Counted from the stretch's first letter, positions 26,992 through 36,511 are shown. The stretch is DNA of 64,000 nt from Sulfurimonas sp. (GCA_026996295.1 JALWLL010000006.1:1-64000), one strand, 5' to 3'. The notes: generated by a model from the sequence alone, not told the origin. A program made the numbers and translations.

Positions 26992-28089
26992 TTAGTGACC
27001 TATAGAAGTTTTCGTTTGATGACCGTTCTTCATATCAACCCAGATATTTGGAGTTGACCCACCAGGTGTTAAGAAAATCTTCGCATCTTTATTGTCTCTA
27101 AGTGCCTCATTAAACTTACTTTGAACTTTCATTTGCTCAAGTTGTAAAAGCTTGGTTGTTAAAGATTTTGAAATTAACAGGTTTGCTTTTGCGTTAGCTT
27201 CTGCTTCAATAGTTACAGCGTCCGCCTTACCTTGTGCTTCAATTCTTGCTTTTTCCGCTATACCTCTTGCCTCTTCTGCACGTTTAAATGCTTCTTGTTT
27301 GGCACGTTCTACCTCTTGTTGTGCACGTTGCACCTGTTGTTTTGCAATTTGAACATTTTCTATTTGCTCTTTTACTTTTTGTGGCAGTACTATCTCACGT
27401 AGTTGCACAGACTGTAGTATTGCAGGGGAGTTCTTCAAAGCTGCCACTTTCTCTCTGACACCGGCTTCTATTGCAATCGCTATGGTATTTCTCATTTGCG
27501 GAAGTGATTCTGCATCATATTTACCAACCACATTACGAACCACATCACGTACAACAGGGTTTATAATCTTATCTTCCCAGCTAAAGCCCCAGTTAGATAT
27601 GGTCTGTGCCGCAAACTGTGAGTTGAGTCTGTACTGTACCGTAAGCTCTATAGAAACCGGTAAACCACGCTTATCAAGTACTGTTACGGCAGGTTTCGTG
27701 ATGATCCCGGATGCCCCTGTATTTGCTTCAATACGTGACGCATAATTAATAATACGCACTTTTGTATCAACCACATACACTTTTTGAATCACCGGTACTA
27801 TAAAATGAAGTCCTGGAAGTAAAGCCTGATCCTGATATTTACCGTTGGTACTTAAAATACCGCGCTGACCCTCTTCGATAATCGTAAAAGGTTTTGCCAA
27901 CACTAAAAGGATAATAACCGCAATGATGAAGTAAGCGATTCCGGCTTTACCCCCACCAAAGTTCATATCCAGTTTTGGCATTTGCGGTCCACCGCCGCCA
28001 CCGCTGCTACCGCCACCACCGCTAGACTTTTTAAAGCCACCGTTTTCACTCTTTTTTTTGTTAAAATAGTCATTCATATCTGACGCCAT
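26992..28089 (-). CDS. SPFH/band 7 membrane protein, HflK-like
   Basis: Prohibitin-type protein of 365 residues. It has a cytoplasmic Gly/Ser-rich N-terminus (about 19-35), one membrane helix (about 50-68), then the SPFH domain (EEGQRGILSTNGKY to about 235) and a long charged helix rich in Ala/Glu/Lys (about 235-320), probably a coiled coil. Such proteins form membrane ring assemblies; HflK with HflC controls the FtsH protease. HflC is not adjacent. The ATG at 28089 has AAGGA seven bases upstream. It heads the run with hisIE and the two DUF2393 genes, separated from ilvE by 93 bases. Confidence 0.85.
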   Translation of the reverse strand: MASDMNDYFNKKKSENGGFKKSSGGGGSSGGGGGPQMPKLDMNFGGGKAGIAYFIIAVIILLVLAKPFTIIEEGQRGILSTNGKYQDQALLPGLHFIVPVIQKVYVVDTKVRIINYASRIEANTGASGIITKPAVTVLDKRGLPVSIELTVQYRLNSQFAAQTISNWGFSWEDKIINPVVRDVVRNVVGKYDAESLPQMRNTIAIAIEAGVREKVAALKNSPAILQSVQLREIVLPQKVKEQIENVQIAKQQVQRAQQEVERAKQEAFKRAEEARGIAEKARIEAQGKADAVTIEAEANAKANLLISKSLTTKLLQLEQMKVQSKFNEALRDNKDAKIFLTPGGSTPNIWVDMKNGHQTKTSIGH

Positions 28090-28182
28090 TTATATTCCTT
28101 GTTTTTTTGTCTCTTTGTTTCGTGATATTGTAGTAAGTAATATTAAACGAACTACACAACAGATATTTTTCTTCAGCTTTAT

Positions 28183-29103
28183 TTAATCTATATAAGTCAA
28201 ATAGTGCTCATACTCTTTGTTGCGACCAAACACTATGTCAAAATATCCACTTTGAATCTTCTCAGTGATCGTACCGCGTGAACCACTCCCTATCTCTCTT
28301 GCATCTACTATTGCAATCGGTGTGATCTCTGCGGCTGTTCCTGTCAAAAATGCCTCATCTGCCACATACACCTCTTCACGGGTTATACGACGACGAACCA
28401 CTTTGATCCCCATTCTATCAGCCATCTCTATCACTGTTTTTTGTGTTATAGAAGCTAAAGAGTTATCATTTGGAGGAGTAATGAGTTCACCATCTTTTAT
28501 CATAAAAAAGCAAGCACCGCTTGCTTCTGCAATATAACCTTGATCATCTAAAAGCAGCGCCTCATCGTAACCGCAGTCTATCGCTTCAAATTTTGCCATC
28601 TGAGAGTTTAAGTAGTTCGCTGTTGCCTTTGCCTTACCCATATTTGAAGTATTTGCCGGACGGGTCATTGAAGCAATTTTAAGCTTGATCCCTTTTCTCA
28701 TCCCCTCTTCTCCAAGGTAAGCACCCCATTCCCATGCAGCCATTACTGTCTCTACGGGAGCATCTTTATGATACACCCCCATCACTCCATAACCTAAAAA
28801 CGCAAATGGACGAATATAAACATTGTCACCATCAAACTGATTCTTTTTAATAAGCTCAATCTGTGCCTGATTCATCTCTTCTACTGTGTAAGGGATATCT
28901 ATCAAGGTCATTTTTGCTGATTCGATCAGTCTTTTTGTATGATCGTTCAAACGAAAGATCGCATACCCTTTTTCAGTTTTATATGCCTTCGTTCCTTCTA
29001 TCACACCATTTCCATAATGTAGCGTATGAGAAAGCACGTGAGTTTTCGCATCATCCCAAGCTACAAATTTTCCATTCATCCAAATATATTTGGCTGCGTC
29101 CAT
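28183..29103 (-). CDS. ilvE: branched-chain amino acid aminotransferase
   Basis: Class IV PLP aminotransferase for the last step in Leu, Ile and Val synthesis. The conserved N-terminal block WMNGKFVAWDDAKTHVLSH and HTLHYGNGVIEGTKAY, the YDEALLLDDQGYIAEASGAC block and the PLP-binding KAKATANYLNSQ (Lys near residue 161) identify it. I start at the ATG at 29103 (MDAAKYIW); the reading extends to a TTG at 29115, but TTGGAG there is the ribosome site itself. 306 residues. Its operon partner may be the SPFH gene 93 bases on. Confidence 0.95.
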   Translation of the reverse strand: MDAAKYIWMNGKFVAWDDAKTHVLSHTLHYGNGVIEGTKAYKTEKGYAIFRLNDHTKRLIESAKMTLIDIPYTVEEMNQAQIELIKKNQFDGDNVYIRPFAFLGYGVMGVYHKDAPVETVMAAWEWGAYLGEEGMRKGIKLKIASMTRPANTSNMGKAKATANYLNSQMAKFEAIDCGYDEALLLDDQGYIAEASGACFFMIKDGELITPPNDNSLASITQKTVIEMADRMGIKVVRRRITREEVYVADEAFLTGTAAEITPIAIVDAREIGSGSRGTITEKIQSGYFDIVFGRNKEYEHYLTYID

Positions 29104-29185
29104 AAAGTTCTCCAATAGTTATTGCATTAAAATTGTTGATATTTTATCTAAAATGATGTTTAGTTATTATTAATTGAAGTTGAAG

Positions 29186-29221
29186 CGCCTCTTCAGCTCT
29201 TTGCTTTAGAGTGAAAAGGCG
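29186..29221 (-). terminator. imperfect hairpin after the ankyrin gene
   Basis: On the minus strand CGCCT ... AGGCG closes an imperfect stem including TTTCA/TGAA and CTCT/AGAG around a short loop, in the 131-bp gap between the ankyrin stop and ilvE. No U-run follows, so termination is only possible. The rest of the gap is AT-rich and holds no gene. Confidence 0.35.
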
Positions 29222-29234
29222 ATAGACGAAAAAG

Positions 29235-30500
29235 TTATTTTGTGTATTTTTCTAAAAACTTTGCCACTTTTTTATGGTGATTTTCATTTGCATAATCAAG
29301 TGCTGTTGCACCGTCTCTATCTCTGTGACGTGCATCTGCACCTTTTTTTATCAGTAGCTTAACTACTGTGAGCATCCCTTTTTCAGCAGCATTGATAAGT
29401 GGTGTTTCTCTATATTTGTCAGTGACATTCACATCTGCACCTTTTTTAATAAGCGCGATAGATGCATCACTCAAACCAAGTCGTGTAGCATAAAGAAGCG
29501 GTGTCCCTTTATCTCTGTCTTGCGCATTGACATCAGCACCTTTTTTAATGAGCAAAAGTGCCGTTTTTTGTTTTTTGTTTTTCAGTGCTACTATAAGCGG
29601 AGTTTTTTCAAATTTATTATTTTCATTGATGTCTGCACCCCTTTTAAGAAGTGTGTCTAAAGATTTATTTAACCCTTCTCTTGCTGCAAAGAAAAGAGGC
29701 GTTGTTCCATCTGGAAGTTCAACATCACTCTCTGCACCCTTTTGAATAAGCTTATCAAAAAACTTTTTCATTGTAAAATCCATTGCAAAATAAAGGGGAG
29801 TTTTTCCCTCTTCATCTTTAACATTTATTTTGGCACCCTTCTTTACAAGAGCTATGGCAACATTTTGTAAAGAACTTTTAGCTGCATAAAGCAAAGGTGT
29901 ATTACCATCCATATCCCTCACATTGACATCTGCACCTTTTTTGATAAGTAAAAGGGAAGCATCCATCAACCAGTTCTTGGTTGTATAAAGAAGCGGGGTC
30001 ATGCCATCTTCATCTTTGGCATTGATATCTGCACCTTTTTTTATCAGCATAATCACGATATCTTCCAAGGCACCTTGTGCCGCACAATGAAGCGGTGTTT
30101 CTTTGTAAATATTTTTTACATTGACCTTTGCACCTTTTTCGATCAAATATTTTGCTGCTTCATACCTTCCGTTTCTACCTGCCAACATTAAAGGGGTAAA
30201 TCCATTATTTGCCGCATTGATATCGGCACCCTTTTTCAATAAAAGTTTAATAGTCTTCACATCTCCCACTGCTGCTGCTGCGATAAGAGGCGTATATCCA
30301 TCGGCATCAACCGTATTTACGTCAGCACCATCTTTTATGAGTTGCTCAATTGTTCCCAATACTTCATCATTTACATGCTCTTTATCCAAGAGTCTGATTA
30401 TTCTCTCACCTTTTTCATCAGCCAACATGCTCTGAGGGAGAAATAATGTAAGAACAATCCCTAGCAATAAAGCATACCCTATACGATTTTTTTGAAACAT
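29235..30500 (-). CDS. secreted ankyrin-repeat protein
   Basis: About 421 residues: a signal peptide (about 1-28, ending in QSMLA) followed by at least eleven 33-residue ankyrin repeats with the TPLxxA and KKGADVN core (for example TPLIAAAAVGDVKTIKLLLK). A capping repeat begins at about residue 50, and the chain ends KKVAKFLEKYTK. Ankyrin repeats bind proteins; here the binding would be periplasmic. I use the ATG at 30500, eight bases after AAGGA; an ATG at 30506 is too close to it. No enzyme or domain other than repeats is present. Target unknown. The repeats are very alike, so copy number could vary between strains. Confidence 0.88.
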   Translation of the reverse strand: MFQKNRIGYALLLGIVLTLFLPQSMLADEKGERIIRLLDKEHVNDEVLGTIEQLIKDGADVNTVDADGYTPLIAAAAVGDVKTIKLLLKKGADINAANNGFTPLMLAGRNGRYEAAKYLIEKGAKVNVKNIYKETPLHCAAQGALEDIVIMLIKKGADINAKDEDGMTPLLYTTKNWLMDASLLLIKKGADVNVRDMDGNTPLLYAAKSSLQNVAIALVKKGAKINVKDEEGKTPLYFAMDFTMKKFFDKLIQKGAESDVELPDGTTPLFFAAREGLNKSLDTLLKRGADINENNKFEKTPLIVALKNKKQKTALLLIKKGADVNAQDRDKGTPLLYATRLGLSDASIALIKKGADVNVTDKYRETPLINAAEKGMLTVVKLLIKKGADARHRDRDGATALDYANENHHKKVAKFLEKYTK

Positions 30501-30738
30501 CTTCATTTCCTTTTTTATATAAACCTTCTTTGATTCTAACATATTCATAATAAAAAACCATTTGTATAAATGATAATTTTTCTTAATTTATATAAAAGTT
30601 TATTTTATGTTTCAATTTAGAATGTTTTATTTAAATAAATTTAAATTTTGATATTTATGTTACTCATAAAGATTATTAATATATAATGTCCTAAATTATT
30701 TATGCCGAGATTTCGTATAAACCATAGAGGAGTGACAT

Positions 30739-32109
30739 TTGTCAAAACAGATTTCAAATAAAGAAAAAGAGCTAATAGAGGAACAACTCAATGCCAGAGA
30801 GTCTATTATCTCCAATGAAGAGGCTCAAGAGCTCGAAGCTCAGGAGAAAATTCAACAACATGAAGCCCAGATAAAGAGCCAGGAAGCTCCAAGTACTCAA
30901 GAGCAGACACCAAAAGAGACAAAAAAGCAAAACTTTACATCGTCTGAGCATACTTATGCCCGATACGAAGATGTCGATAAAGAGCAACTACAACGTGACC
31001 TTGAAGAGATCAAGGCAAATATAGGTCCTGCCACTGAAGAAGATTTTCAACACCTTCTCAAACTTGAAAGATGGGGACGAGCCTCTACTCTTAGTGGTTT
31101 TTTCCTCATTTATGTTGCAAGTGCGCTGGAGCTTTCCATTGGTTTGGGCAGTTTTGCTTTTTGGGTACTCGCAGTTATTGCGGCGGTGCTTATCGGTGTA
31201 GGCAATGTCTCAAGATGGGCAAATGTGACACATCCAATTTTACACGGTGCTTATGACAAAGTTCCAAATATCCCGTACCAATATACAAAAGCCGGCTATG
31301 CAAGAGGTAAAAACCGATATATTCATTGGCTTGATTGGATCAAACCTGAAGCGTGGGAATATGAACACAACATCATGCACCATTACCATTTAGGTGAGGA
31401 TGATGATCCTGACAATGTAGAACGCAATCTACAATGGCTCATACAGTCCAAAGTGCCGATGTGGCTTCGACGTGTTATGATGTATATCTTTGCCGCTATG
31501 TGGAAACCTGTCTATTATGCACCGAATACTCTGCGTATTTTAGAGAATAAAGAGCGCCGTAAAAAACGTTTGCCGGAGATCAAAAAATACCATATATCAC
31601 CGTTTACAAAAAATGGCTTGGAGCTTTGGAAGAACTTCTATCTTCCATATGCTCTTGTGCGTTTCGTACTATTACCGCTTCTTTTCTTGCCACTTGGTAT
31701 GGGAGCTGTTTTCAATGCCTTTATTATTTTACTGATGGCAGAAGCGTATGCAAATCTTCACTCCTTTTTGGTTATCGTACCAAACCACTCAGCCGGTGAT
31801 ATATACCAGTTCAGCGAACCACACAAATCTCAGGGTGAATTTTACCTAAGACAGATCATGGGGAGTGTAAACTATAATACCGGTACAGATCTTATAGACT
31901 TTGCTCAAGGTTTTTTAAACTACCAGATAGAACACCATCTTTTCCCAAATATACCACTCTCTCAATATCAAAAGATGCAACCAATCGTTAAAGAGGTATG
32001 TAAGAAACATAACTTGGAGTACAGACAGGAGTCTGTTTTTAAAAGAATCGGCATGACCATAGATCTTATGGTTGGTAAAACAAAACTGCTTAGAGTAGAT
32101 GGCGTATAA
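30739..32109 (+). CDS. fatty-acid desaturase (membrane di-iron)
   Basis: Membrane desaturase/hydroxylase of about 456 residues. His-box motifs: EYEHNIMHHYHLG (about 215), NLHSFLVIVPNHSAGD and NYQIEHHLFPNIP (about 400), the last being the classic third box. Several hydrophobic stretches surround them (about 120-160, 310-350). The first 100 residues are highly charged and Gln/Glu-rich, probably coiled-coil, and are not part of the usual desaturase. It starts at TTG (30739) with GAGGAG six bases upstream. A TATAAT at 30682-30687 is the likely -10. The 238-bp gap back to the ankyrin gene holds only AT-rich promoter sequence. Confidence 0.85.
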   Translation: MSKQISNKEKELIEEQLNARESIISNEEAQELEAQEKIQQHEAQIKSQEAPSTQEQTPKETKKQNFTSSEHTYARYEDVDKEQLQRDLEEIKANIGPATEEDFQHLLKLERWGRASTLSGFFLIYVASALELSIGLGSFAFWVLAVIAAVLIGVGNVSRWANVTHPILHGAYDKVPNIPYQYTKAGYARGKNRYIHWLDWIKPEAWEYEHNIMHHYHLGEDDDPDNVERNLQWLIQSKVPMWLRRVMMYIFAAMWKPVYYAPNTLRILENKERRKKRLPEIKKYHISPFTKNGLELWKNFYLPYALVRFVLLPLLFLPLGMGAVFNAFIILLMAEAYANLHSFLVIVPNHSAGDIYQFSEPHKSQGEFYLRQIMGSVNYNTGTDLIDFAQGFLNYQIEHHLFPNIPLSQYQKMQPIVKEVCKKHNLEYRQESVFKRIGMTIDLMVGKTKLLRVDGV

Positions 32110-32115
32110 AAAGTA

Positions 32116-34116
32116 TCATACTGCGTTTACAAGCCCACTGATAAACTCTTTTTCAAAAGCCTCAACACTAAGGGGCTTGGAAAAATAATACCCTTGATAG
32201 TAATCGCACCCTACAGAATCCAAATATTCCAGCTGCTCACGGGTCTCAACCCCCTCTGCAATCACTTTCATGTTGAGTGTTTGTCCCATTTTCACTATCG
32301 TTTCAATAAAAACAGCCCCCTCTTGCGTAGCATAATCATCCATAAATGACTTGTCAATTTTCAAATAATCGATCGGAAACTTTTTTAAATAGGACAAAGA
32401 GGAATATCCTGTACCAAAATCATCTAAGGATATTTTTATACCATTGTCATGCAGCACTTTTAATATATCTGCATTATTTTGATTCTGTTCTAAAAACATA
32501 TACTCGGTTATCTCTATATCAATATCAGAAGCACTAAGATCATTCTGCTCTAAGATTGTAATAAAATCGTGAGCAAAATCGACATTGAGAAGCTGTTTGG
32601 TTGATATGTTGATCGCTATAGTAAAGTTTTTTAAGCCTGCCATTTTCCACAAGCTGTATTGGTGCACGGCTTCGTTGACCACCCACTCTCCAAGCTCAAT
32701 GATAAAACCGTTCTCCTCGGCCAAAGGGATAAACAGATCAGGAGCAATAATACCCCGCTTTGGATCTATCCATCGAATGAGTGCTTCAGCACCTATGATA
32801 TCTCCACTTTTTATATCAATTTTTGGTTGATAGAAAAGCTGATATTCATTATTAGCAAGGGCTTCTCTCATAGATTTGTCCAGTAAAATGGTCTCTTGTA
32901 CCCTCTTGTTCAGCTCTTCTGTAAAGAAATGGTAGCGTGCACGACCTTTTTGCTTGGCTTCATACATCGCGATGTCGGCATGTTGCATCAAAGAAACAAT
33001 ATTGTCCCCATCTTTAGGGAAAAAAGCGATCCCTATACTACTACTGACATACACAGGATTCGTTTGAATAATCAACTGTTTAGAGAGTTGTTGCTGTATC
33101 CGCTCTATAATATTTGTCAGCTCCAGAAGTGAACTGTATTTGTGTAGCACCACAACAAACTCATCGCCACCAATCCTTGCTACAAAATCACTTGAACGAA
33201 TCACCTCATCGATCATAAATGCGATATTTTTAAGAAGTTCATCACCGATATTATGTCCAAGAGAATCATTGACTGTCTTAAAATGGTCAAGATCTAAAAA
33301 TAACACAGCAAACTCTTTATTTTCTCTTTTTGAGTCCGCAATCAAGCGTTCGAGATATTCATTGAGAGAGTTTCTATTTGCCAGACCACTCAAAGAGTCT
33401 GTTCTTGCCATAGCATAGAGTTCTTTTTTTTCATTTTCAAGTCTTTGAAATGTCTGCACCATCGAATAACGAATAGCTTCTAACTCTTGTAGTTTAAAGG
33501 AGTGGGGAACCTCATTTTGATAGTAGGCAAACTGGCGTAATTTTTCAAGAGGTGCTGAGAGATATTTTCTAATAACAACCAATACGATCAACAAAAGAAG
33601 TATGGGATAAAGACCAAAGTAGAGCAAAAAGGTATTTCTGTCTTCACTAAAGTAGTTTGAGATCTCATCATGATTTAAAACAAACAGAAGTCTTAGAGTA
33701 TTGAGTTCACCTCCCTCATAAAATCTAAGCTCCCCCTCAATAGCCGGAGATTCCATAAGCGTTGCATAGAAGTTGTCAGCTTGTTGATGAAATAAGCTTT
33801 GTTCTACATGTTTGTCATAATGTGGATCGGTATAAAGAAGCACCTCCGCATCATCCATGATAAGAGCAGACTGAATGAAATCATTGTTGGAAACCACTCG
33901 ATCAAGTATCGCTTTGGCTGCAATGATATTTTTTTTACTTGCTATAACTTTTGAAAGGGTATAACTTGTCTCAGAAAGATTATTGCTCAGATCTTTGAGG
34001 ATCACCCTTGCTTTAGAATCTTGCTGCTGCAGATGATAATACATAAAAACAATATACAAAATCGACAACAAAACCGCTATAAGAAGCAAAATAAATTTTT
34101 GTACATTCAAGAACAT
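32116..34116 (-). CDS. GGDEF-EAL c-di-GMP protein with periplasmic sensor
   Basis: Inner-membrane c-di-GMP enzyme of 666 residues. TM1 (about 7-27) and TM2 (about 165-185) flank a 135-residue periplasmic sensor domain. GGDEF domain: RIGGDEF (GGDEF at 316-320) is intact, with RSSD at 307-310 exactly five residues before it, the inhibitory I-site. EAL domain: EAL at 444-446, with DIEITEYMF, DDFGTGYSSLSYL, KIDKSF and IAEGVETREQ all present, so both activities may be real. The upstream gene, 34117, encodes a substrate-binding lipoprotein that abuts it directly, so a ligand-sensing pair is likely. No HAMP was recognised. Confidence 0.92.
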   Translation of the reverse strand: MFLNVQKFILLLIAVLLSILYIVFMYYHLQQQDSKARVILKDLSNNLSETSYTLSKVIASKKNIIAAKAILDRVVSNNDFIQSALIMDDAEVLLYTDPHYDKHVEQSLFHQQADNFYATLMESPAIEGELRFYEGGELNTLRLLFVLNHDEISNYFSEDRNTFLLYFGLYPILLLLIVLVVIRKYLSAPLEKLRQFAYYQNEVPHSFKLQELEAIRYSMVQTFQRLENEKKELYAMARTDSLSGLANRNSLNEYLERLIADSKRENKEFAVLFLDLDHFKTVNDSLGHNIGDELLKNIAFMIDEVIRSSDFVARIGGDEFVVVLHKYSSLLELTNIIERIQQQLSKQLIIQTNPVYVSSSIGIAFFPKDGDNIVSLMQHADIAMYEAKQKGRARYHFFTEELNKRVQETILLDKSMREALANNEYQLFYQPKIDIKSGDIIGAEALIRWIDPKRGIIAPDLFIPLAEENGFIIELGEWVVNEAVHQYSLWKMAGLKNFTIAINISTKQLLNVDFAHDFITILEQNDLSASDIDIEITEYMFLEQNQNNADILKVLHDNGIKISLDDFGTGYSSLSYLKKFPIDYLKIDKSFMDDYATQEGAVFIETIVKMGQTLNMKVIAEGVETREQLEYLDSVGCDYYQGYYFSKPLSVEAFEKEFISGLVNAV

Positions 34117-34998
34117 TTAAATCAGATCTCTTGTAGGAAAGTCAACCTCTTTTAAACGCTCTAAAAGCTTTTGAGAAGGTTTATCATTTATCCATATGAT
34201 ATCATCAAGTGAAGCTTTAAACTCTTCATAGCTTATGTTGTTCATATAGGGCTTCACACTCTCATAATAATGATAAGGATCATTGTGTAAAACCACCAAT
34301 GCCTTATCTATTAGTTTTTTCAATTCCAAAAACTGCTCTTTATGTTCGTGAAACTTCTCATTTGTCGTGAACATGGCATCGACCACAAAGATATCTAAAC
34401 CATCTTTTGTCGATACAAGCTCATAAAATCCTTGCTTTTTTAGTGTTTCATTATACGGGATATAGGTGACCACCACTGTAGGCTCTTGAATATCGCGGGC
34501 ATTAAGAGTAGATATTTGTGTTTGATCTTGATTCACATATGAGATCTGTTTGTTTTGAAGTTTGTACTTTGCTATAAAATATTCAATCAATGTTTTATTT
34601 ATTGAATCCATTTCCAAATATACATGAATAGTACTGTTTGTCTCCTGCAGCTCTTTCATGGAAACATTTGCCATTATCAGATCTCCACCGTACGAGCGAT
34701 CAAACATCATGATGGGCATAAGAGAGTGTTTTTTTTGTGCAACTAGGCTATACTCATACTGCGTACCGACAAAGGCATCTGAGTTGTCCGCTTCATAGAG
34801 ATAGACATTCTCACTAAGAGAGACAACATTGAGAAGCTGGATATTAAGGGGTGCTAACCAACCCTGCTCCTTTGCATAAAACAGTGGAGAGTAACCTATC
34901 CAAGTCGATGAGGAAACTTTCAGTTTTTCGTAGTTTTGAGAAGAACAAGCGATCATTAGTAACGAGAGGAAAAAGGCACTCATAATTTTGAAGATCAT
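34117..34998 (-). CDS. substrate-binding lipoprotein (NMT1/THI5-like) paired with GGDEF-EAL
   Basis: A lipoprotein signal (MIFKIMSAFFLSLLMIAC, lipobox Cys18) leads into a type II periplasmic binding-protein fold. VSSSTWIGYSPLFYAKEQGW is the characteristic opening of SsuA/TauA/THI5-like binding proteins. No ABC permease or ATPase gene is near; instead the stop abuts the GGDEF-EAL gene. I start at 34998 because AGAGG lies six bases before it; an ATG six bases earlier is too close to that site. By analogy to NspS/MbaA (polyamine-binding protein controlling a GGDEF-EAL enzyme) I infer ligand-dependent control of c-di-GMP. Ligand unknown. Confidence 0.75.
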   Translation of the reverse strand: MIFKIMSAFFLSLLMIACSSQNYEKLKVSSSTWIGYSPLFYAKEQGWLAPLNIQLLNVVSLSENVYLYEADNSDAFVGTQYEYSLVAQKKHSLMPIMMFDRSYGGDLIMANVSMKELQETNSTIHVYLEMDSINKTLIEYFIAKYKLQNKQISYVNQDQTQISTLNARDIQEPTVVVTYIPYNETLKKQGFYELVSTKDGLDIFVVDAMFTTNEKFHEHKEQFLELKKLIDKALVVLHNDPYHYYESVKPYMNNISYEEFKASLDDIIWINDKPSQKLLERLKEVDFPTRDLI

Positions 34999-35098
34999 TG
35001 GCATCCTCTTTCTTCAATAGATTTTACTAAATTTTAACGAAGAATACTTTAGTCTAATATTAATAAGTTAAACTAATAAAATGTTACTTTTTTTCAAT

Positions 35099-35133
35099 AA
35101 AAAAAAGGCTCTCCGGCGTTTGCCGGAAAAGCC
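35099..35133 (-). terminator. Rho-independent terminator after the porin gene
   Basis: On the minus strand a GC-rich hairpin (GGCTTTTCCGGC, loop AAAC, GCCGGAGAGCC) is followed by eight T residues. It lies 40 bases past the stop of the OprP-like porin gene, the clearest terminator in the window. Confidence 0.85.
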
Positions 35134-35173
35134 CTATATACAAGAAGAATTGAATTTGTTTTGTAGAAGTGAC

Positions 35174-36415
35174 CTACCAGTGAACCTCAGCAGTTAACAT
35201 GGCAGAGTTCCAGTTTTGAACATTGGAACCTTTGTAGTTTCTGTAGTCATCAGCTTTATATGTTTGACCTGTTAGTAGCCATTTTACATTTTTGTTTTGC
35301 TTCCATGCTACACCATAAATAAAGTTACGTGTTTTTTGTTCAACATCAGTTGATTGATTTTTGGATTTCCATGTATCGTAACGTCCAAGCACTTCATACT
35401 GATGCTTTTTCCCTAAGCGATATGTAGCATTTACAGAAAACCCTTTTCCATTCCACTCACTTGTTTTTTCATAATCATTTTCTGCTTTTACATACTGTGC
35501 CGAGATCAAGAAATCAGGAGTGTTATACACACCGTGGAAACCATAAAAAAGGTATGAGTACATATTTCCTGCCGCATCTGCATTATGAGAATTTTTCATA
35601 TTGTACTGACCAAAAAATGACATATCGAAGTATATATCTTTGAGTGCTTTTCTCTTTGTATCACCATTGCCATACGTTGCAAGAGTAGTTCTCCACTCCA
35701 ATGAATTACCTGTTCCTATATGCTCGCCGTTTGCACCACTGTTATCATTTGTACCATGGTAACCCTCACCATTGAAAAGACCGAGCTCGGTCGTTACATA
35801 CTCTGTTTTTGTTTTAAAGTTAAAACCTAAATCAGCTGAGTTTGTCAGGTGCGCCGACTCACTCGCTTCCACAAAAACTTTGGAGATTGAACGATACCAC
35901 CAACCTTGGTGCTCTTCATAATCGATCCATGGTCTGTGAACCATACCAAACTCAACGCCTGTAAAGGGTAGAACATCATTTACAAAAAGGTAGGCATATT
36001 TTACATATACATCTGCATGTCCACCTTCATCTGCAGTAGCGTTTGTATAGGTAGAATCCAAAGTTACACGTAAAAAACTTTTTGGATCATCAAAAAGGTA
36101 TGCTTTTACTTGCAGGTAATTACGACGCATTTCAAAATTACCCGTTACAGTTGCATCTTTTGGTCCGCCGTCTGCGATCGCTTTCACCTCATTTGTAGAT
36201 ATCAGATTGTACCCTAGATAGTGCACACCGCTAATCTTTAACTTGGAAGCTTTTGCATATACCGGTGTTTCTTTTGATTGTAAAAGTGTGCGCCCCTCAG
36301 CAGCAGTTGTAAAAACCTGACCTTGTTCATCAACATAAAACTTTAAAGAACCAGCTGAAGCTGCGACAGAACCTAGTGTTAAAACAGCCAATGCTGATAA
36401 AACGATTTTTTTCAT
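35174..36415 (-). CDS. OprO/OprP-like phosphate-selective porin
   Basis: Outer-membrane porin of 413 residues. A signal peptide (about 1-21, ending SAASA) precedes a short helix-like segment and alternating beta strands typical of the OprP family, with FLRVTLDSTYTN, YAYLFVNDVLPF and GVEFGMVHRPWIDYEEHQGW motifs. The terminal residue is Trp after MLTAEVHW, as expected for barrel insertion. Neighbour pstS lies 96 bases upstream on the same strand, and a Pho-box-like site sits in that gap, so phosphate is the likely substrate and phosphate starvation the likely signal. A strong terminator follows. Confidence 0.85.
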   Translation of the reverse strand: MKKIVLSALAVLTLGSVAASAGSLKFYVDEQGQVFTTAAEGRTLLQSKETPVYAKASKLKISGVHYLGYNLISTNEVKAIADGGPKDATVTGNFEMRRNYLQVKAYLFDDPKSFLRVTLDSTYTNATADEGGHADVYVKYAYLFVNDVLPFTGVEFGMVHRPWIDYEEHQGWWYRSISKVFVEASESAHLTNSADLGFNFKTKTEYVTTELGLFNGEGYHGTNDNSGANGEHIGTGNSLEWRTTLATYGNGDTKRKALKDIYFDMSFFGQYNMKNSHNADAAGNMYSYLFYGFHGVYNTPDFLISAQYVKAENDYEKTSEWNGKGFSVNATYRLGKKHQYEVLGRYDTWKSKNQSTDVEQKTRNFIYGVAWKQNKNVKWLLTGQTYKADDYRNYKGSNVQNWNSAMLTAEVHW

Positions 36416-36484
36416 TTTTTTCCCTTATTTATAGAAATATTAAAAATACTTCTTTTATTTGTTGCAAGAAGTATAAAACAGTTT

Positions 36485-36502
36485 GGTTACATAATGATTA
36501 CA
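36485..36502 (-). promoter_or_regulatory. Pho-box-like direct repeat upstream of the porin gene
   Basis: Minus strand TGTAATC-ATTA-TGTAACC: two 7-bp repeats with a 4-bp spacer (11-bp period), the architecture of the E. coli Pho box. It lies 70 bases before the porin start and 10-27 bases before the pstS stop codon in genome order, in the gap between the two genes. Confidence 0.6.
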
Positions 36503-36511
36503 AATATTGGT

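Noticed and set aside
27985-28025. GGN-repeat-like stretch in the SPFH gene
   Set aside because: It encodes the flexible Gly/Ser N-terminus common to HflK-type proteins; no sign of frameshift or phase variation.
36416-36484. Possible small RNA in the pstS-porin gap
   Set aside because: No hairpin plus T-run and no separate promoter; the Pho-box-like site explains the conserved part.
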